Positions 6,267 through 7,367 of a stretch of 7,367 bases of DNA are shown here, in pieces (the first letter of the stretch is position 1; every line of letters starts with the position of its first letter). Below the pieces are notes generated by a model. That model saw nothing but the letters and a program-made list of their open reading frames with translations, did no database searches and had not been told where the DNA came from. This stretch comes from Desulfobacteraceae bacterium (GTDB taxonomy: Bacteria > Desulfobacterota > DSM-4660 > Desulfatiglandales > B25-G16): assembly GCA_030615565.1 (NCBI GenBank), contig JAUWZC010000110.1, forward strand, positions 1 through 7,367, in the 5' to 3' direction. The translations under genes were made by a program, and so were the position numbers.

Positions 6267-6508
6267 AAAAACTAATCAACAAATGGGGCCAACCAGCCAA
6301 GATCCCAGTGAAGTTAGAAGCCGGATCACAGAAGGTAAGAATAGCTGAACTTCTATTTGGCAAGGCAGTCTTTCAGGAGTTAGTGGCTTATGTATGGCAA
6401 GGTGGGATGCCTGGATGGGAGGATAATCTCAGGCCAGCCTATGTCTTAGCAATGAAAGAGGCAATCAACTCGAGCACTTCCCCTATCTTTAAAGATTTTG
6501 AATTGTGA
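6260..6508 (+). CDS. Hypothetical 82-residue protein, probably the C-terminal part of the split gene upstream
   Basis: Unrecognised. The ATG overlaps the preceding stop by seven bases (ATGTTAG, 6260-6266), and an in-frame stop at 6254-6256 closes this frame just upstream. GGAG (6243-6246) is 13 bases from the ATG, a weak fit, so expression would rely on coupled re-initiation. The protein has LEKLINKWGQP (2-12), a basic/hydrophobic middle, and a distinctive tryptophan- and glycine-rich segment, YVWQGGMPGWEDNLRP (44-59), followed by an AMKEAI helix. Its start continues naturally from KPDGEANR of the upstream frame, so I infer one ancestral gene of about 190 codons in three frames. Alternatively it is a second, translationally coupled gene. 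The last codons lie in a period-7 repeat patch, so the true C-terminus may have been altered. Confidence 0.5.
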   Translation: MLEKLINKWGQPAKIPVKLEAGSQKVRIAELLFGKAVFQELVAYVWQGGMPGWEDNLRPAYVLAMKEAINSSTSPIFKDFEL

Positions 6509-6535
6509 ATTTAGGGATTGTGGATTTTAGGCACT
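6494..6535. repeat. Degenerate period-7 repeat spanning the end of the hypothetical gene
   Basis: From 6494 the sequence reads in heptamers: GATTTTG, then AATTGTG, with related units through 6528 ending in GGATTTT. Seen at a longer scale it is a 15-base direct repeat, 6503-6517 and 6518-6532, with 11 of 15 matches. The block covers the last codons and stop of the 82-residue frame and most of the 33-base gap to the convergent ATPase gene. No terminator hairpin is visible in that gap. Confidence 0.45.
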
Positions 6536-6541
6536 TTTTAA

Positions 6542-7237
6542 TTATTCCATTGCCAAAAAATTGTTTGGATCAAGTCTTACCATAGAATCAGGTATGGGTT
6601 CTATGTCGTGGTCCTTTAAAAGTTTTAAGAAGACCCCTGATTGAGTTGAAGATAACTGGATAATAAGGCTGAATAGGTCGTCTAAGTTGTTACATGGAAA
6701 AGGAATCCCTCTTTCATTTACCTCAGTAATATGCCTGTGTGAGAGGGCTGAAAACCATACCTCGAGCTTAAAGTCTTTAGCTATCCTTTTAAATCCCTCA
6801 AAAACATCCCTCCCGCTCTCTACGAAATCAATACCATCAACAATGAGGGTATCTGGTATAAAATCGATCTCGCTCACCAGATTGTTAAGGTTTTTCCGAA
6901 GCCTGTTAAGGTCAAAACTTTCTTTCAAATAGGCGAGGATTATCCTGTTTTTATCTAAGCGAGTCCGAACCTCATAAACATCTTCCATATTCAGGACCTT
7001 AACAAGATCATAGAAGATGACATTATAATAGGAGGTAATTTTTTCCGGTGCATCTTTGAGGGAAACATGGACCAGTTTCTCCTCCCGGAAGAGCTTATCA
7101 AATGCAATATGGATCAGGCATGAGGTTTTCCCGATGCCTGCCCGGGCCATGAGAACCCCCAGATTACCCTTGCCCAATCCTTCATAGGCAGACCCTTCCA
7201 GTATCTTTAAAGGGCTGACCTTTAAGAAATCTTTCAT
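6542..7237 (-). CDS. RecA-like P-loop ATPase, function unknown, coupled to an EF-G gene
   Basis: Cytoplasmic ATP-binding protein of 231 residues in one domain. Walker A is ARAGIGKTS (31-39), with K37 and T38 as nucleotide-binding residues. Walker B is DTLIVDGIDF (129-138), with D134 the probable magnesium ligand. The order of a strand, Walker A, an HVSLKD strand (57-62), Walker B and the later WFSALSH strand (161-167) resembles the RecA/KaiC/DnaB core rather than AAA+ or ABC proteins. No DNA-binding domain, membrane segment or zinc site is seen, and the length suits a stand-alone core. ATG start with a strong purine-rich ribosome binding site (AGAGGGGG, five bases upstream) inside the EF-G coding end. 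Start and EF-G stop share ATGA, so the two are co-translated. The partnership suggests a role linked to translation or to an upstream operon gene; the exact job is unknown. Confidence 0.8.
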   Translation of the reverse strand: MKDFLKVSPLKILEGSAYEGLGKGNLGVLMARAGIGKTSCLIHIAFDKLFREEKLVHVSLKDAPEKITSYYNVIFYDLVKVLNMEDVYEVRTRLDKNRIILAYLKESFDLNRLRKNLNNLVSEIDFIPDTLIVDGIDFVESGRDVFEGFKRIAKDFKLEVWFSALSHRHITEVNERGIPFPCNNLDDLFSLIIQLSSTQSGVFLKLLKDHDIEPIPDSMVRLDPNNFLAME

Positions 7238-7367
7238 CCCTTCCCCCTCTTTGATTTTTCTTTATACCTTTCCTTTAACTCCTCTTCTACTGATTCAGGC
7301 ACCTTTGAATATCTGGAAAACTCCATGGTAAACTCTGCCTTTCCTTGAGTTAAAGATCTCAGGGTGG
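7234..7367 (-). CDS. fusA: Elongation factor G-type GTPase, C-terminal 43 residues (partial)
   Basis: Only the end of the gene is in the window. The frame is open to the right edge and stops with TGA at plus-strand 7236-7234. Its visible start, TLRSLTQGKAEFTMEFSRYSKVP, matches the conserved end of EF-G domain V, where RSMTQGRATFTMEFSHYEEVP is typical. EF-G drives translocation of tRNA and mRNA on the ribosome or, in paralogues, ribosome recycling. After the conserved part comes a charged, lysine-rich tail (about 20 residues, ending KSKRGKG) somewhat longer than in the standard factor. The location away from a str operon and the partner ATPase gene suggest an EF-G paralogue (EF-G2 type), but the GTPase domain is outside the window and this cannot be decided. 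Confidence 0.85.
   Translation of the reverse strand, partial: TLRSLTQGKAEFTMEFSRYSKVPESVEEELKERYKEKSKRGKG

Noticed and set aside
6687..6932. Plus-strand 81-codon frame opposite the ATPase gene
   Set aside because: Antisense shadow overlapping the Walker B-encoding part of the ATPase gene; nothing supports expression.

Overview
This is a chromosomal, housekeeping-type window from a moderately AT-rich anaerobe-like bacterium. The ProS has an editing insert and two CxxC pairs. The long Rel protein opens with MIRLNDI, directly after ProS. L28 is the four-cysteine form, and the EF-G copy is followed by a small RecA-like ATPase. Together these fit Desulfobacterota (former Deltaproteobacteria) or a neighbouring phylum. 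That placement is inference from remembered gene style, not from a search.

Layout. Positions 1-1660 (+) hold prolyl-tRNA synthetase, cut at its 5' end by the window edge. Rel, the (p)ppGpp synthetase/hydrolase, follows at 1644-3785 (+) and overlaps proS. Its last 21 bases overlap tail-to-tail with rpmB (ribosomal protein L28, 3765-3977, -). A 112-bp nested palindrome (4019-4130) sits between rpmB and a minus-strand FAD/NAD(P)H oxidoreductase gene (4147-5502) that starts with GTG. Upstream of that gene, 5503-5928 has no credible gene. It holds two good hairpins and several patches of degenerate tandem repeats with a 7-base period. From 5929 to 6508 (+) lies an unrecognised conserved-looking gene split over three reading frames. 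The first break falls exactly on A AAA AAA followed by a stop codon and a small hairpin. A minus-strand pair closes the window: the C-terminus of an EF-G-type elongation factor (7234-7367, cut by the edge) and a P-loop ATPase (6542-7237), joined by an ATGA stop/start overlap.

Functionally, the left half couples charging of tRNA-Pro with the stringent-response enzyme that responds to uncharged tRNA, next to a ribosomal protein gene. The right-hand EF-G/ATPase pair is again translation-related. The oxidoreductase looks unrelated to this theme. The points most worth a second look are the A7 frame break with its hairpin, the period-7 repeat patches, the nested palindrome, and the EF-G-coupled ATPase. 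No clearly new multi-gene system is visible.
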